This document shows positions 62,709-64,000 of a DNA stretch of 64,000 nt, piece by piece. The DNA comes from DASRJW01 sp964567755 (GTDB taxonomy: Bacteria > Krumholzibacteriota > Krumholzibacteriia > G020349025): positions 31,692-95,691 of the forward strand of contig CAZMNW010000061.1 in the NCBI GenBank assembly GCA_964567755.1, given 5' to 3'. A program made the position numbers and the translations under genes. The stretch's first letter is position 1. Every line of letters begins with the position of its first letter. Below the pieces are notes generated by a model, which saw only the letters and a program-made list of their open reading frames with translations, was not told the DNA's origin and did not search any database.

Positions 62709-64000
62709 ATGAGTCGAGGCATCACTCTAACCGTGATAACGAGCCTCGTCCTCGCCGCTCCGCACGCCATTGCACTGCCGAGATCCCAACCGCAAGAGCT
62801 GAGCGAGTTCGAGGTCGAAGTCGACGTCGTCGGTGACGTGGACGGCACGAATCCGTCGCCGCAGAAGGTATTACAGGATACGACGTGGATCGCCGACTGG
62901 TGGTTCGATACGGGCGGCGCTTGCATCGAAGCCGGTTGGACCCACGTTGACAACCACATCCTGAACGATGGTTCCAACTACTGGCACATCGAGACGGGAT
63001 TCAGCACGCCGGCCGGGATCGCCGGCAACTCGTTCGCCGTCGGTTACCACGGCAACGTCTGCTGCGAAGACGAAGATGGGTACGCGAGCGATTGGTACCA
63101 GGGCTACCGGGCCACGTACACCGGGGGCGCGGGCGCCACCATTTCGTTGGACTACATCGTCGACAGCGAAGGCGGCTTCGACTTCCTGCAGATCGAGTCC
63201 GACTCGGCGTGTGCCTCGTTCCTGCGCGTCGATTTCAACCTCCGGCCGAGCCAGGCAGTAGCTTCGTACCGCGAACGCGAGATCAGCAACAGCGGTTTGG
63301 TGAACAATGGCGAGTGGAACGGCCAGGCGCTGACCGACTTCGGCGCGGGCACCCACTGCGTGTACATCGCTTTCTTCGCGGATGGCGGCTTCGACCCTTG
63401 CGACGGCTTGAACCCGACGACGATCGGAGAGGGTGCTGTCATCGACAACATTACGATCGTCGATGGCTCAGGCTCCCGCAGCGAGGACTTCGAGGACGGC
63501 TTGCCGTTCGACGACCTGAATGCCTCGGCTTCCAACATCCAAGACAGCGCACCGTTCGGAACCTGGGCGCGCCTGTTCCTGCACATCACCGACAACGAAG
63601 AGTGCACGGAGAACAGGACATGCGCCTGGCTGTGGACCGACGACACGACCCCGACAATTGCCAACGACCCGTCGATGTCCTTCGGTCCAGGTGGCTTCGT
63701 GATCCGCAACTGGCTGGACGACAGCGTCGAAAGCCCATGGGTGAGCTTGGCAGGCACGCCGACTGCCTCCGGCACGGTGCTGCAGTTCCGGCGCTTCCCG
63801 GGTAACTTCTTTAACTCGAGCCGCATCGTCCAGAACTGGGCGGTGCGTGGCAAATTCGCAGCCCCGGACCTGTCGACGTGCCTCACCGCGTGGGGACACT
63901 CGACGTCGTGGAACTCGTTGTCCTTCTTCGGTTGGCAGACGCTGACGTTCGACATGACGTCATCGATCAATGTGGATTCCGAGGAACTCCAGATCCGTCA
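62709..64000 (+). CDS. large secreted protein, N-terminal part (runs off the window)
   Basis: The open frame from ATG 62709 (AGGGGG eight bases upstream) continues to the right edge, 430 residues so far. Signal peptide MSRGITLTVITSLVLAAPHA. The mature part is acidic, aromatic and beta-rich with lectin-like patterns (TWIADWWFDTGG, HCVYIAFFADGG, GAVIDNITIVDGSG, EDFEDGLPFDD), as in secreted concanavalin-like or MAM-type repeats with an E-D-F-E-D linker. No enzymatic motif. It is typical of large surface proteins with a C-terminal anchor that would lie outside. Confidence 0.75.
   Translation, partial: MSRGITLTVITSLVLAAPHAIALPRSQPQELSEFEVEVDVVGDVDGTNPSPQKVLQDTTWIADWWFDTGGACIEAGWTHVDNHILNDGSNYWHIETGFSTPAGIAGNSFAVGYHGNVCCEDEDGYASDWYQGYRATYTGGAGATISLDYIVDSEGGFDFLQIESDSACASFLRVDFNLRPSQAVASYREREISNSGLVNNGEWNGQALTDFGAGTHCVYIAFFADGGFDPCDGLNPTTIGEGAVIDNITIVDGSGSRSEDFEDGLPFDDLNASASNIQDSAPFGTWARLFLHITDNEECTENRTCAWLWTDDTTPTIANDPSMSFGPGGFVIRNWLDDSVESPWVSLAGTPTASGTVLQFRRFPGNFFNSSRIVQNWAVRGKFAAPDLSTCLTAWGHSTSWNSLSFFGWQTLTFDMTSSINVDSEELQIR

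Overview
The window is GC-rich, densely coded DNA of a Gram-negative-type bacterium. Evidence for an outer membrane includes a BamA-type barrel, PorV/PorQ-like and other barrel proteins, and many signal peptides and lipoboxes. Secreted proteins with FlgD-like C-terminal Ig domains, PD40 repeats and PorV-like proteins, together with a C5-pathway heme gene set, suggest an uncultured FCB-related lineage (Eisenbacteria, Krumholzibacteria or Latescibacteria type). That placement is inference. No rRNA, tRNA, CRISPR array or insertion sequence was recognised.

Layout. 1-6.0 kb: start of a secreted protein behind a duplicated ribosome-binding/start cassette, an HTH-EgtD-like methyltransferase, a Trp/Tyr-rich secreted protein, and an overlapping pair of FGE-like lipoprotein and PqqB-like hydrolase. 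6.1-14.3 kb (minus): membrane spermidine-synthase-like protein, hemE, hemL, subtilase, hemH. 14.5-19.5 kb: PD40 protein, proC, metallo-beta-lactamase, site-2 protease, BamA-like barrel. 19.5-22.7 kb (minus): VanZ-like protein, a thioredoxin/TPR gene read through an in-frame TGA, and a small secreted protein.

22.9-30.0 kb (minus) is the most unusual region. A 75-residue ubiquitin-like protein ending in Arg-Gly-Gly is followed by two unrecognised genes, an E1/ThiF-like adenylyltransferase, and an ABC exporter set with a CrtC/AttH-type protein. 30.3-34.3 kb: unknown divergent gene, DUF72 protein, a protein disulfide oxidoreductase with a second in-frame TGA, and arsM/arsR with a clear operator. 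In both TGA genes the TGA replaces the first cysteine of a CxxC redox motif. The second also has a textbook bacterial SECIS-like hairpin, so I annotate both as selenoproteins.

34.4-39.6 kb: a PQQ-type glucose dehydrogenase and a small secreted protein, both sharing a short C-terminal tail with the protein at 22.0 kb, then a barrel relic, class I fumarase, and a GroES-like protein apparently starting at CTG. 39.7-51.0 kb (plus): seven tightly packed genes, namely an OB-fold/FlgD secreted protein, PorV-like protein, ComEA-like HhH barrel, another barrel, ComEC-like lipoprotein, 5'-nucleotidase and DUF885 hydrolase. I read most of this run as a possible extracellular nucleic-acid scavenging locus. 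51-57.8 kb: serpin relic, a DUF4143 ATPase behind a triple repeat, rhomboid, gamma-glutamyltransferase, flavin reductase and aldo/keto reductase. 58-62.3 kb: membrane protein and a signalling cluster (REC-GGDEF, soluble histidine kinase, two lone receivers). 62.3-64 kb: a broken secreted gene and the start of a large secreted protein.
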